Notes: generated by a model not told the origin, from the letters alone. A DNA stretch of 64,000 bases from Secundilactobacillus odoratitofui DSM 19909 = JCM 15043 (GCF_001434895.1 NZ_AZEE01000029.1:401555-465554), one strand, 5' to 3'. Numbered from the stretch's first letter, positions 8,755 to 17,498 are shown. Translations and numbers: made by a program.

Positions 8755-9285
8755 ATGCACGCAAGTACCGTCTTAATCGCCGACGCCATTGTGGTCGCCG
8801 GATTGGCAGCCGTCTTTGGCCACCGACTCATCAAAAATTATCACCGTAAAGTTGAAACGCCGAATGCTTACATGATTAAAAACGTGAAATCTGGGCTAGT
8901 TATTCGGCCAAAAGATGCTGGAATCGCTGATGGCGTCCCAATCATTCAATACACGCCGCAAAACTGGGAGTGCACCACTTGGCAGATGATTAAAATTGAC
9001 GAGGAAACCTACCTGCTTAAGGATCTCTATACTCAAAAATCATTTGCGCCGGTCGATGAACCCGTTGCCGGTGCCCGATTAGCACAACGCCCGATTGGTG
9101 GCGACAAGCAACAACACTGGCAATTTAATCGACAAGATGATGGTACCTACACCATCCAACTTGCTGGTAGTGACCTGTATATCACCAGCACCTCAAGTAC
9201 CGTTGACGATCGATTGATCCTACAACCAGCCAGCGATGACGCTGATCAACGTTGGACCTTAACGCAACAACACCCCATCATCTAA
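8755..9285 (+). CDS. Membrane-anchored RICIN-type (beta-trefoil) lectin-like protein
   Basis: 176 aa. Residues about 5-22 form one hydrophobic N-terminal segment (VLIADAIVVAGLAAVFG), followed by a basic turn and then a single beta-trefoil-like domain from about residue 38. That domain opens with AYMIKNVKSGLVI and has repeated QxW-type segments (TWQMIKI, HWQFNRQ, RWTLTQQ). The family binds carbohydrate, but the ligand is unknown here. It is first in an operon with an SDR enzyme and a TetR regulator, and is preceded by operator-like palindromes. A lectin-like domain paired with an oxidoreductase is unusual. Confidence 0.65.
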   Translation: MHASTVLIADAIVVAGLAAVFGHRLIKNYHRKVETPNAYMIKNVKSGLVIRPKDAGIADGVPIIQYTPQNWECTTWQMIKIDEETYLLKDLYTQKSFAPVDEPVAGARLAQRPIGGDKQQHWQFNRQDDGTYTIQLAGSDLYITSTSSTVDDRLILQPASDDADQRWTLTQQHPII

Positions 9286-9362
9286 CAACACTTCCCTAGT
9301 TCTGTTAGATCACCCAATTTAATCAATCAACATTCCCCAACTCACAAATAAGGAGTAAATTT

Positions 9363-10247
9363 ATGTCCAAAATTATGTTAATCACCGGTGCAACTGATGG
9401 TATCGGCAAAGTCACTGCTCAAGAACTCGCAGCCCAGGGCAATCAAGTTATCATCCATGGTCGCAATGAACAAAAAGCCCAGCGGGTGGTTACCGAAATC
9501 AAAGCAGCGACTGGCAATCAAAACGTCAGTTATCTCATTGCCGATTTGTTTTCAATGCAAGCAATCAAAGACATGGTCACCGAATTTAACACTCGGTTTG
9601 ATCATCTTGATGTCTTGATCAACAATGCTGGCGCAGTCCTTGATGCCAAGCGTTTCGAAACGGTTGATGGTATCGAGGGTACGATGGCCTTAAACGTTAT
9701 GGCGCCACTCTTACTCGCTGAATTATTATTACCTCAGTTACGCAAATCAAAAGATGGCCGCATTATCAACATGTCCTCTGGCACTCACCGATTAGCCCGG
9801 CCGGACATGCACGACCTTAACTTGGAACACGTTGACTCAGGTCAAACCCGTTACGGCATCAGCAAGCTATTTGTCATTTGGAACACCCAGCACCTCGCTG
9901 CGCAATTGCAACAGGCCGGCATCACCAATGTGACAGTTAACGTGTCGCATCCAGGATCAGCAACGACCAACTTTGGTCAAGACAGTGACAACGGTTTTTG
10001 GGTCAACCTGGTCTATAAAGTTGCTATCGGAATCGGAAAAACGTTCCATATTGCTACACCAGAGCAAGGCGCTGTTACCAATGTCTATCTAGCTTCTGAT
10101 GACGCAGTAAAAGGCGTTAACGGTAAATTCTTTGACAACAAAAAACGGCAAATTCAGCCCGCGACCCGTGAATACTCCCCTGCCAAAGAACTGCAACTCT
10201 GGAACTACTGTATGTCAAAAATCCAACCCTGGATTGACGAAAACTGA
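9363..10247 (+). CDS. Short-chain dehydrogenase/reductase (SDR), NAD(P)-dependent
   Basis: 294 aa with a classical Rossmann N-terminus (ITGATDGIG near residues 7-15), the NNAG motif near 86, catalytic serine in MSSGTHR near 139, and the YGISK catalytic Tyr/Lys pair near 164. The closest family resemblance is to retinol-dehydrogenase/WW-domain-oxidoreductase-like SDRs of bacteria. The substrate is unknown. It follows the RICIN-like gene by 77 bases, and its stop codon lies inside the palindrome before the TetR gene. Confidence 0.9.
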   Translation: MSKIMLITGATDGIGKVTAQELAAQGNQVIIHGRNEQKAQRVVTEIKAATGNQNVSYLIADLFSMQAIKDMVTEFNTRFDHLDVLINNAGAVLDAKRFETVDGIEGTMALNVMAPLLLAELLLPQLRKSKDGRIINMSSGTHRLARPDMHDLNLEHVDSGQTRYGISKLFVIWNTQHLAAQLQQAGITNVTVNVSHPGSATTNFGQDSDNGFWVNLVYKVAIGIGKTFHIATPEQGAVTNVYLASDDAVKGVNGKFFDNKKRQIQPATREYSPAKELQLWNYCMSKIQPWIDEN

Positions 10248-10257
10248 TTAATCAGTT
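10242..10257. promoter_or_regulatory. Perfect palindrome, probable TetR operator 3
   Basis: AACTGATTAATCAGTT is a perfect 16 bp palindrome that overlaps the TGA of the SDR gene and lies 12 bases before the TetR start. Related sites flank the operon start, which suggests autoregulation. Confidence 0.6.
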
Positions 10258-10268
10258 AAGGTTAGCCT

Positions 10269-10835
10269 ATGAGAACAAAAGACGAAAATAAAATCAAAGC
10301 CATTAAGGATGCCGTCATTGCGCTATGCGAAGCGGATGGTTTTACCAACCTAACCACTGCCAAAGTCGCCAAACGCGCTGGCGTCAGTCCCGCAACCATC
10401 TACCTCTACTACCAAGACAAAACCGATCTGTTGAGTCGCTTATACGAAGAAGTTAAAGACGATCTCCATAAGGGCCTTGCTGGTGTCATTGCTGCAGCCG
10501 GTGATGACGTAGAATCTCAAGTCCGGGCAATGTTACGTTATTCAATCACCCAAACCCAACAACATCCTAAAGAATCCCACTTTGTTTCTACCCTATGGAC
10601 GAATCAGGAACTATTGGACGATGCTGCTCGCGCATATGGCCAAACAACGGCTGGTCCGTTAGCAAAATTGTATCAACGAATTACCGATTCTCCTGACTTT
10701 ATTGATGCACCAGAGGTAATTGTAGCCAGTATTGCAACCGTTCCACAGTTAGTTTTGCAAACGGCGAACACAGTGGTTGACGAAGCGACAATTAATCAGT
10801 CTATCGAGCTTGTGATTAAAACATTGAAACGTTAA
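10269..10835 (+). CDS. TetR/AcrR family repressor
   Basis: 188 aa. The HTH at residues about 25-50 reads LTTAKVAKRAGVSPATIYLYYQDKTDLL, and the C-terminal helical domain is of the TetR_C type. It is the last gene of the RICIN-like/SDR/TetR operon, 21 bases after the SDR stop. Three copies of a TAACTGA-TA-TCAGTTA type palindrome before the first and last genes indicate that it represses its own operon. Confidence 0.9.
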   Translation: MRTKDENKIKAIKDAVIALCEADGFTNLTTAKVAKRAGVSPATIYLYYQDKTDLLSRLYEEVKDDLHKGLAGVIAAAGDDVESQVRAMLRYSITQTQQHPKESHFVSTLWTNQELLDDAARAYGQTTAGPLAKLYQRITDSPDFIDAPEVIVASIATVPQLVLQTANTVVDEATINQSIELVIKTLKR

Positions 10836-10893
10836 TTATGAATCTTTTTGAGCACTAAGTAATCAGCCACGCTAGCATCAACTTTATAACGAC

Positions 10894-10932
10894 AAAAATC
10901 AGCATCTGACAAATCTGCCAGATGCTGATTTT
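10894..10932 (+). terminator. Hairpin terminator after the TetR gene
   Basis: AAAATCAGCATCTG and CAGATGCTGATTTT pair perfectly around a short loop. The A- and T-rich flanks allow termination in both directions. Confidence 0.8.
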
Positions 10933-11046
10933 GTGTTTACCAAGATCGTTCAATTGATTAAATTTAAAGTTAAGGGTATAACAAAAATTACAGGGTTTAA
11001 TTTTTGTTTTTTAACAATATACAATTGAAAAGGGGGATCAATACAC

Positions 11047-11688
11047 ATGGCAGATGAAAGCAGTCAATTAACACGGCACTCGGTCAGAAACTTCAGTGAC
11101 AAACCAGTGGATACCGAACTCATAAAAGAGATCATTGCCGAAGCGCAACACGCACCATCGTGGGAAAATGCCCAGCCATGGAAAGTATATGTAGCGGTAG
11201 GCGAGACCGCGAGAAAATTACGTGAAGCAAATGCCGAAGCTATCAGCCAAGGGCACAAGAGTTGGGCCGAGGTAACACCACCACAAGCGTGGGCTGACAA
11301 GCCACAACAAAACATTACGTACTGGCAGCACGGTATGGCTGCGTACATGGGTGATGATGTCCAGTCGTTCCGCAGTGCGGGCCAGAAACTATACAATGCG
11401 CCAGCCATTTTATATATTACGATTCCTAAAAATTCAACCAATTATAGCGCATATGATACCGGTGCTTTTGGCTATGGCATTTTGCTGGCAGCTGAAGCGC
11501 ATGGCGTCAATTCTTTACCAGCATATTCTTTTGCCCGTTACCCTGATATCGTCCGTCAATATTTCGATATTCCAGAAGACGAAGCGATTTTATTGGGTAT
11601 CGGCTTAGGCTATGCAACGGATGCTAAAATGAATCAACTGCAAACGAAACGTGAGCCTTTAGATGCAGCCCTACAAATTAAGGACTAA
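11047..11688 (+). CDS. Nitroreductase family FMN oxidoreductase
   Basis: 213 aa. The N-terminal RHSVRNFSDKPV is the FMN-phosphate-binding signature, followed by EAQHAPSWENAQPW (the SxxNxQPW element), a central GAFGYGILLAAEAHG helix and a C-terminal GIGLGYA. These dimeric flavoenzymes reduce nitro compounds, quinones or other electrophiles with NAD(P)H. AGGGGGATCA precedes the start, and a terminator follows. Transcribed alone. Confidence 0.92.
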   Translation: MADESSQLTRHSVRNFSDKPVDTELIKEIIAEAQHAPSWENAQPWKVYVAVGETARKLREANAEAISQGHKSWAEVTPPQAWADKPQQNITYWQHGMAAYMGDDVQSFRSAGQKLYNAPAILYITIPKNSTNYSAYDTGAFGYGILLAAEAHGVNSLPAYSFARYPDIVRQYFDIPEDEAILLGIGLGYATDAKMNQLQTKREPLDAALQIKD

Positions 11689-11702
11689 CTTGTTTTAACC
11701 TG

Positions 11703-11743
11703 AAAAACCAGCATTTGACGATATTGTCAGATACTGGTTTTTT
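11703..11743 (+). terminator. Rho-independent terminator after the nitroreductase gene
   Basis: AAAAACCAG ... CTGGTTTTTT with an inner TTTGAC/GTCAGA pairing forms a long hairpin that ends in a T run. Confidence 0.85.
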
Positions 11744-11830
11744 ATTATGATGTATCACCATTTAAATTGAAACACGCTAGCACTTATCATGTACAGACAG
11801 ATTCCCAGACGGTGGTAAATGCTACTCTGC

Positions 11831-12880
11831 TTACCCGCGCTTATGTCGCGCAGCTTTCATTTTTTGTTTCATTAACTTTTTACTACCAAACATCCGGTTG
11901 ATTTTTTCGTTCTCGCGGGCTTTACCACGTAACTGATTGTTAGTGGCCTGCTCAGCTATCAGCTGCTGATAGCTTGTTAACCTGTCAGCATTTAACTCAC
12001 CGTCACCTACTGCGGCTTGCACCGCACACCCCGGCTCATTAGTATGAGTACAATCCTTAAATCGACAACCTACGGCTAACGCTTGAATGTCACTAAAGGT
12101 AGTTGTCACGTCGGCTTCCAGCAGACCAAGTTCGCGCATACCCGGTGTATCAATCACAATACCACCACTAGGTAACCGCAATAGCTGTCGTGCCGTAGTC
12201 GTATGGCGACCATGATTGTCACTGATGCGTACAGCATTAGTTGCATACGCCTGTGTACCTAATAACCGATTGATCAATGTTGTCTTACCTACCCCAGAAG
12301 AACCAAGGAATGCGTATGTCATCCCTGGCATTATGAAAGTCGCCAAGGTATCAATTCCTGCTGCCGACGTGTCGCACACAATTACCGGTGCATCGGTGAT
12401 TGCCTTAACTGCCTCAACTTGGTTGATAAGCGTACTAGTGGTATCTGCCTTGGTCAACACCACTGCAGGTTGAGCTCCTGAAGCATTAGCAACTGCAAGA
12501 TAGCGCTCAAGTCGTCTCAAATTAAAGTTAGCATCTAACGCCATACACGATAGTACCCAGTCGACGTTAGCAGCAACGAGCTGTGCGTTGAAGCGACGCC
12601 CCGCCACTTTTCGTAAGAACACACTTTGCCGATTACAGATCCGTTCGATTGTTGCAAGGTCCTGAGCATTCTGTGGCAATCGTACCTGTACCCAGTCACC
12701 AACCGTCGGAAAATCGGTTGCGTCCATTGCCATATTAACGATTCGACCAGTAACTTGGGCAAAAAATTGCCCAGCGTCACAGACTAAGGTGTATTGCTGG
12801 TGACTAAGCGCAGTAACACGCGCTAAAGTTAAACCAGTAGTTGCAGTTTGATTAGTAATACCATATTCAGATAGTTTCAA
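11831..12880 (-). CDS. rsgA: Ribosome small subunit-dependent GTPase A (RsgA-like paralogue)
   Basis: 349 aa from a TTG at 12880 with GAGG eight bases upstream. The circularly permuted GTPase order is visible: OB-fold N-terminus, G4 LTKAD near residue 142, Walker A GSSGVGKTTL near 193, G3 DTPGMRE near 245, and a C-terminal zinc knuckle CRFKDCTHTNEPGC. A basic tail (KKLMKQKMKAARHKRG) follows. RsgA matures the 30S subunit. It stands outside the usual prkC-rsgA-rpe context and is longer than the typical 295 aa form, so it is probably a second copy. Confidence 0.9.
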   Translation of the reverse strand: MKLSEYGITNQTATTGLTLARVTALSHQQYTLVCDAGQFFAQVTGRIVNMAMDATDFPTVGDWVQVRLPQNAQDLATIERICNRQSVFLRKVAGRRFNAQLVAANVDWVLSCMALDANFNLRRLERYLAVANASGAQPAVVLTKADTTSTLINQVEAVKAITDAPVIVCDTSAAGIDTLATFIMPGMTYAFLGSSGVGKTTLINRLLGTQAYATNAVRISDNHGRHTTTARQLLRLPSGGIVIDTPGMRELGLLEADVTTTFSDIQALAVGCRFKDCTHTNEPGCAVQAAVGDGELNADRLTSYQQLIAEQATNNQLRGKARENEKINRMFGSKKLMKQKMKAARHKRG

Positions 12881-12902
12881 TGTTTTGTCCTCGTATTGAC
12901 GA

Positions 12903-12926
12903 GAGGACTATGCGTTTCTAGTCCTC
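12903..12926. promoter_or_regulatory. Inverted repeat in the RsgA-like gene leader
   Basis: GAGGACTA and TAGTCCTC pair perfectly around eight bases, 22 bases before the TTG start on the minus strand. It lacks a T run, so it is more likely an operator or mRNA structure than a terminator. Confidence 0.4.
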
Positions 12927-13051
12927 CAGCGACTAACAACGCCAAATACAATGTTCAACATAAACTGTCTTCCTTTCTATTCCGGTTTAAAATACCAGAT
13001 TCACTTTATTATATCAGAAACTTATTTTTACCATCAAAGATAACAACTGTA

Positions 13052-13276
13052 TCATTTAATCGTCACCACCAGCTTACCAACAACCTGATTGGCCGCCAGT
13101 TGTTCAAGCCCGGTCGATAAATCAGTTCCTGTCCGTACTTGAGATATCGACAAATCAACACGGGTATCGATGTCTTCATGTCGATAATCGATCATAGTCT
13201 CAGGTTCGACTGCTGCAACAAACGCTTGCTTACGATTGGAAACCGTCGTGAATATTCGTTTATGCGCCTGCTTCAA
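13052..13276 (-). pseudogene. Remnant of a zinc-type alcohol dehydrogenase/quinone reductase (MDR), internally deleted
   Basis: The 74-codon frame joins two recognisable MDR pieces. RIFTTVSNRKQAFVAAVEPETMIDYRHEDI corresponds to the NADP-binding region after the GxGxxG strand (compare ITTASEANREMLLRLGADEVIDYHQ in the intact gene at 48270). GLEQLAANQVVGKLVVTIK is the C-terminal end of the family. The catalytic domain, the nucleotide-binding glycines and most of the C-terminal domain are missing, so this is a deletion remnant. Confidence 0.7.
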
Positions 13277-13314
13277 TAATTGACACTAGTATTGGTAACT
13301 TCAGTTTTGGTTTA

Positions 13315-13809
13315 CTAGTCTTCTAAATCCAAAATCTCATATTGATACCCAATGTTCTTCAAGAAAGTTTGCAAGTCTTCAGTCCCCACAAAAATCGTGG
13401 CTGTGTTGTCATTTGGATGGAAGCTCATACGTGCCTCACCCATAATGGCTTCATCGAAGTAGACTTGAACATCATGATCAGCGTTATTTAACAGCCCAAA
13501 AATAGATACGATACCTGGTTGTAAGCCGAGCTTGTCCTTCAGCAGTTCATCAGAAGCCATTTTTACCCGCTTAGCGCCAGTTAGTTCTTCGAATAGATGG
13601 AAGTCCATTCGCTTACTATCGTCCATAATGAGTAAGTAATACGCCGTCTTTTTCTTATTAGTTAAAAACATCGTCTTCGTTCGAACGCCTTCAATACCCT
13701 CAATGAACGCGTCCGCTTCTTCGGTTGTATGAGCAACACCGTGATGCACGAGTTGATAATCGATGGCCATGTTATCCAATGCTTGAGTCACTTTTTCGAT
13801 TTGTTCCAC
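13315..13809 (-). CDS. YbaK/ProX-type aminoacyl-tRNA deacylase (PrdX-like)
   Basis: 164 aa. GGGGA lies nine bases before the GTG at 13809, which I prefer over the GTG at 13818 (zero spacing). Both starts fall inside a parS-like site, so the apparent FHVEQ N-terminus is a by-product of that site. The domain shows HHGVAHTTEEADAFIEGIEGVRTK, a conserved FLTNKKK/YYLLIMD segment and the C-terminal SFHPNDNTATIF signature. The family clears mischarged Ala-tRNA(Pro) or relatives. A second copy, about as long, lies at 28195-28683. Confidence 0.85.
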   Translation of the reverse strand: MEQIEKVTQALDNMAIDYQLVHHGVAHTTEEADAFIEGIEGVRTKTMFLTNKKKTAYYLLIMDDSKRMDFHLFEELTGAKRVKMASDELLKDKLGLQPGIVSIFGLLNNADHDVQVYFDEAIMGEARMSFHPNDNTATIFVGTEDLQTFLKNIGYQYEILDLED

Positions 13810-13817
13810 ATGAAACA
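13802..13817. promoter_or_regulatory. parS-like site overlapping a start codon
   Basis: TGTTCCACATGAAACA matches the parS consensus at 14 of 16 positions and includes the GTG start of the deacylase gene on the minus strand. Confidence 0.65.
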
Positions 13818-13991
13818 CTCCCCTCGGATTTTAAGTTTAATATACATCATTACGTGTGGTTGGTACAGCCGTTTTAATGGCTGCTTTAACGAACGATAAA
13901 ACAGACCAATCAAAAACGACGACTCATTAAGGTCGTTGCTACAAAAAGACAGTTAAATTGCTAAAAAACATATCGTACTCACCAACGCGTC

Positions 13992-14240
13992 TTCGATGAT
14001 GTAGATCTACGTTGGATGATTAACTTACACTACTTACGCGCCGCTGGCATGTCAATCGTTGAATTACAGTACTACACTGCCTTAGTCCGTGAAGGTAATA
14101 GTAGCTTACCCAAGCGAATAGAACTGATGCGGCAACAACGTGAACGCGTCGTGGCGGCGATTGCTGATAAGTAGGAACAGTTAAAAGTGATTGACCACAA
14201 ACTGGCGCGTTACCTGGCAGAAAATAGCAAAAAAGCCTAA
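13992..14240 (+). pseudogene. MerR family regulator, N-terminally truncated with internal stop
   Basis: The frame reads FDDVDLRWMINLHYLRAAG, MSIVELQYYTALVREGNSS, then KRIELMRQQRERVVAAIADK, an in-frame TAG, then EQLKVIDHKLARYLAENSKKA*. This is the second half of the MerR DNA-binding domain plus the dimerisation coiled coil. The first helix-turn-helix and any start codon are missing, and upstream only a few residues (YRTHQRV) remain in frame before a TAA. It was probably the regulator of the hydrolase that follows. Confidence 0.8.
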
Positions 14241-14357
14241 TTCAAATAATCGATACTCCTTAGTTATAGCACGGTATCCATTATTGGTATTTCACATAAC
14301 GTTCATTACACGCTATACTAAATCAACATGAGAGATTACCAGATTGGAGTGATAACC

Positions 14358-15332
14358 ATGACAACTGATACAATGCAAGCTACCAGAGTCCAGCCAGAAG
14401 ATGAATACTATATTTTTGATTTGAATCCACAGGTACACCGTGAACATGTCTACTATCGAACGCGTTATGGTGTAGAAATTGCCGCTGATTTGTATTTTGC
14501 TAAAGATTTGGACCTAACTGTGAAACACCAGGCGCTAGTCGTCGGACCGCCCTTTGGTGGAGTGAAAGAACAAAGCCCCGGCGTTTATGCTAACCAACTG
14601 GCACAGTCTAGTTTCGTGGTACTTGCCTTTGATCCAGCCTATCATGGTTATTCAGGTGGTCAGCCCAGATATAGTGGTTCACCCGATACCTACGTGGAGG
14701 ACTTCTCTGCCGGAGTCGACTATTTAGGATCATTGGACTACGTTGATCGAAATCAAATTGGTGCACTCGGCATCTGCGCCTCTGGCGGTTTTGCGTTAGC
14801 CGCTGCGGCCCAGGATGCTCGAATCAAAGCCGTGGCAACTAGTGTTTTATATGACATCCCTCATCTTGCCGGCCTGGCATCCGGAGAGGCGCGCATTGAA
14901 CAGCTTCAAGCATTGAGTCGTCAGCGGTGGGAAGACCAATCTGTAGCGCCTAAAAATTATCCAGACCAGCCCGTCACTTCATTTCCTGATGGCTTGGATC
15001 CAGTCACTCACGAGTTCTTCAGCTTCTATGGTTTCAAACGGGGCTGGCATCCACACGCCTTACGTAACATTACGGCGGTTTCTAACTTAAGCTTCATGAA
15101 TTTTGAAGCCACTCGCCGTATCAATGAAATATCACCACGCCCCGTCATGATGGTGACCAGCGAAGAGGCGCATTCAAAAGCTTTCACAGATGAAACGTTT
15201 GAACGACTGAACAATCCAAAACAGTTAGTCGTCCTACCACACGGGCAACACGTCGATTTCTATGACGACTTATCGATCATTCCGTTTGATAAATTTGTAC
15301 AGTTCTTTAAAGATCATTTGACAAAAAAATGA
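14358..15332 (+). CDS. Alpha/beta hydrolase (dienelactone hydrolase/YcjY-like)
   Basis: 324 aa from ATG 14358, with GGAG seven bases before it; the ATG at 14328 lacks such a signal. The sequence has an N-terminal strand (YYRTRYGVEIAADLYFA), an oxyanion-type GPPFGGVKEQSPGVYA, the nucleophile elbow GICASGGFALAAAAQ near residue 145 (Cys or Ser as nucleophile), and a late GQHVDFYDD supplying the catalytic His. The C-terminal segment SEEAHSKAFTDET carries an acidic residue. The family acts on esters or peptides; the substrate is unknown. A decayed MerR gene lies immediately upstream. Confidence 0.85.
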   Translation: MTTDTMQATRVQPEDEYYIFDLNPQVHREHVYYRTRYGVEIAADLYFAKDLDLTVKHQALVVGPPFGGVKEQSPGVYANQLAQSSFVVLAFDPAYHGYSGGQPRYSGSPDTYVEDFSAGVDYLGSLDYVDRNQIGALGICASGGFALAAAAQDARIKAVATSVLYDIPHLAGLASGEARIEQLQALSRQRWEDQSVAPKNYPDQPVTSFPDGLDPVTHEFFSFYGFKRGWHPHALRNITAVSNLSFMNFEATRRINEISPRPVMMVTSEEAHSKAFTDETFERLNNPKQLVVLPHGQHVDFYDDLSIIPFDKFVQFFKDHLTKK

Positions 15333-15455
15333 GTGTGAAAAACTCAAGTACCAGCCATAGAAGCAAGAAAATCGTGGATTCCTCCAAATCAGGAATCCAC
15401 GATTTTCTTGCTTCTATTCTGAGACTTAATCGATCTTTGTCCCACACTCTTTTTC
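15327..15455. repeat. Long palindromic element with a perfect 27 bp stem
   Basis: The arms beginning ATAGAAGCAAGAAAATCG and ending CGATTTTCTTGCTTCTAT are perfect complements over 27 bases around a 7-base loop (about 15357-15417). Outer flanks GAGTGTGAAAAACTC and TCCCACACTCTTTTTC are also loosely complementary. It can act as a bidirectional terminator after the hydrolase, and the AGTGTGGGA-type ends suggest a dispersed repeat. Confidence 0.75.
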
Positions 15456-15562
15456 AATTATTTCAAATTTCGAATACGTTCCGCATAACCGCTACGTTCA
15501 AATTCCGCTTTGGGAAATGGGTACTTTGAGTCTGGGTCTGCCAGTACACCATAACCTTACAA

Positions 15563-15790
15563 ATGCAGATTCGCGAAAAAATGGCGAGCTTCTTCCAAAC
15601 AAAAATGTTGCCAGAACTTCAAACAACCACAGACATGGACCAATTGACATCAGAATATACTGCACGCTTTTACACGAGTGCCATTTTCGGTGTTTTACAG
15701 CATTGGCTTCAAAAGACGCCGCGTCAAACGCCTGAAGAGATGTCTCAAATTTTACGGACAATATTAGTGAATGGATTAGCAATTAAATAA
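15563..15790 (+). pseudogene. C-terminal remnant of a TetR family regulator
   Basis: The 75-codon frame (MQIREKMASFFQTKMLPEL, then TSEYTARFYTSAIFGVLQHWLQ, then TPEEMSQILRTILVNGLAIK) matches the last third of the ligand-binding domain of TetR regulators. No HTH or upstream frame remains; a stop lies about 35 bases before the ATG. It adjoins the palindromic element, whose insertion may mark the break. Confidence 0.7.
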
Positions 15791-15799
15791 CTTGTTCCG

Positions 15800-16540
15800 C
15801 TATGCCGTTACCAACATTTTGACGCCAAAGTAAACGATCACTAAGCCAAGAAAGATGCCCAGCGGCCGATCGAGCTTACAAATGTCAATTTTGGTAAGCA
15901 CCAGTGGTGTTAGGATTGAGCCGATAATTGCGCCGATCATTAACGTAATGCCCGCCGTCCAAGCAATCGTGCTAGTCATCAAGTGGCTCATAAACCCAAC
16001 AAGTGCCATCGCACAGAGCACATAAGTTGTCGTTCCCGCAGCTTCAAATGTGGTCAAGCCCATCATCGATAGACCAGCAACCGTTGTGGCACCACCACTC
16101 AAGCCGCCTAATCCGACCATGAAACCGCTCAGCGCGCCAAGTAAATAAGCAACAATTGGGCGATGATGCCGCGTTTTGCTGATCCCAGTGTGTCGCCGCA
16201 AATTCTTGCGTAGGACGATACCGCCCATCACCGTCAGCAACAAGCCAATAATGATTGTGTAGACCACTTCGGGAATGTATTTACCCAGAAATGTCCCAAC
16301 GATAATGCTTGGAATTGCTGCGATAATCAGCTGATTGCCCACTTTAAAGTGCACATTGTGAATGTGAATTTGGGTCAGCGTGCCAAAAAACAGTGCGGGT
16401 AAAGCAACGAACAGTGATGTGGATACCGCTGTGCTAGTGGCTAACTGACCACTCAACACACCCAGATATAGCGACGCACCACCCCCACCAATCAAGCTTA
16501 CGAAAATCCCAATTAGTAATCCTAATAAAATATTGTACAA
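15800..16540 (-). CDS. TSUP family membrane permease (TauE/SafE)
   Basis: 246 aa with about eight hydrophobic segments. The two TauE/SafE half-repeats are visible: GLLIGIFVSLIGGGGASLYLG at the N-terminus and GALSGFMVGLGGLSGGATTVAG near residue 135. The family exports sulfite or sulfonates, or takes up sulfur or organic anions. A divergent TetR gene begins 74 bases away across a palindrome, so transport is probably inducible by a ligand of that repressor. Confidence 0.88.
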   Translation of the reverse strand: MYNILLGLLIGIFVSLIGGGGASLYLGVLSGQLATSTAVSTSLFVALPALFFGTLTQIHIHNVHFKVGNQLIIAAIPSIIVGTFLGKYIPEVVYTIIIGLLLTVMGGIVLRKNLRRHTGISKTRHHRPIVAYLLGALSGFMVGLGGLSGGATTVAGLSMMGLTTFEAAGTTTYVLCAMALVGFMSHLMTSTIAWTAGITLMIGAIIGSILTPLVLTKIDICKLDRPLGIFLGLVIVYFGVKMLVTA

Positions 16541-16551
16541 ATAATCGCCCC

Positions 16552-16567
16552 CAACAGAATACTGTTG
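16552..16567. promoter_or_regulatory. Palindromic operator between the permease and TetR genes
   Basis: CAACAGAATACTGTTG is a near-perfect palindrome (CAACAG/CTGTTG) followed by TATAAT, in the divergent intergenic gap. Confidence 0.6.
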
Positions 16568-16613
16568 TATAATAATCGGAGAGTTATCCGTTTGTCAAAT
16601 AGGAGGTCACGTC

Positions 16614-17180
16614 ATGCGAAGTGATGCCAAAGAAAATCAACGCGAAATTTTAGATTGTGCCAAGCAGCTGTTCAACAACCAAGGCGTTGCCGAGGTGAGT
16701 ATGAACCAAATTGCCAAAACGTTAGGAATTGGTGCTGGAACGCTATACCGTCACTATACCAACAAGTCTGAGCTATGCATGGCGTTGGTTTATGATGACC
16801 TAGCAACCTTTATCGGTGAAAGTCAGCACTATCTTGAACGCACTGCAGATTCTCCGCAAATTCAATTTCGAACCACCCTATCACGATATCTGGAATTTCG
16901 TGAAGTTAATCGTGAATTATTAATTAATGTCGATGCGGGTACTGAGTCAACGAGTGGCAGTTACTTCTACGCAAGTGATCTCTATCAAGCTGTCTGTGCT
17001 GTATTTGCTCAAATCTTACATGCCGCGACGCCAAAACTTACAACTCAAACCTGTCAATTTCGTGCCGACATGTTATTAGCAATGTTAAAAAGTGATGCTT
17101 ATGCCTATCAGCGACAAATACGCCAGGTTGAACAATCTCAGTTAGTTGATGAAATAACTGAGTTGTTTTTGGAACAGTAA
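16614..17180 (+). CDS. TetR/AcrR family repressor
   Basis: 188 aa. It starts with MRSDAKENQREILDCAKQLF and has a canonical HTH (VSMNQIAKTLGIGAGTLYRHYTNKSELC) at residues about 28-55. AGGAGGTCACGTC precedes the ATG. The C-terminal domain is long and helical. By position it regulates the divergent TSUP permease. Confidence 0.9.
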   Translation: MRSDAKENQREILDCAKQLFNNQGVAEVSMNQIAKTLGIGAGTLYRHYTNKSELCMALVYDDLATFIGESQHYLERTADSPQIQFRTTLSRYLEFREVNRELLINVDAGTESTSGSYFYASDLYQAVCAVFAQILHAATPKLTTQTCQFRADMLLAMLKSDAYAYQRQIRQVEQSQLVDEITELFLEQ

Positions 17181-17498
17181 TCGCATACGTAGCTTATCAC
17201 CGAAAAAAGTTTGACTTTTTTAAGTTCCCCCGATAAATGATGTATGCGCGTTTGACTGATATCAACTGTAAGGCAATCTGTTTCATGTGAAACATTTGAT
17301 TCAATTTTAGTTTGGATTTCTGACCATAATCAACACGAATAGGCGATTGTCCTGCCGGACGACCGCCTGTTTCGCTTATACGTCTTTAGACCCAGTTTAA
17401 CCTTGGAGAAATTTCAGTGTGACCACAATCCAACTACTATTTCGTCGACTTGAACTTCTCAACTTAATGTTTGCCGTGTCGTTTGGTATCAACTGAAT
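17181..17498. other. Intergenic region with a parS-like site
   Basis: Apart from the parS-like palindrome at 17279-17294, no gene, terminator or clear promoter is seen. It separates two converging genes. A weak GC-rich hairpin (GGCG ... CGCC) lies near 17343-17369. Confidence 0.45.
17279..17294. promoter_or_regulatory. parS-like site
   Basis: TGTTTCATGTGAAACA differs from the parS consensus at one central base and is fully intergenic. Confidence 0.75.
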
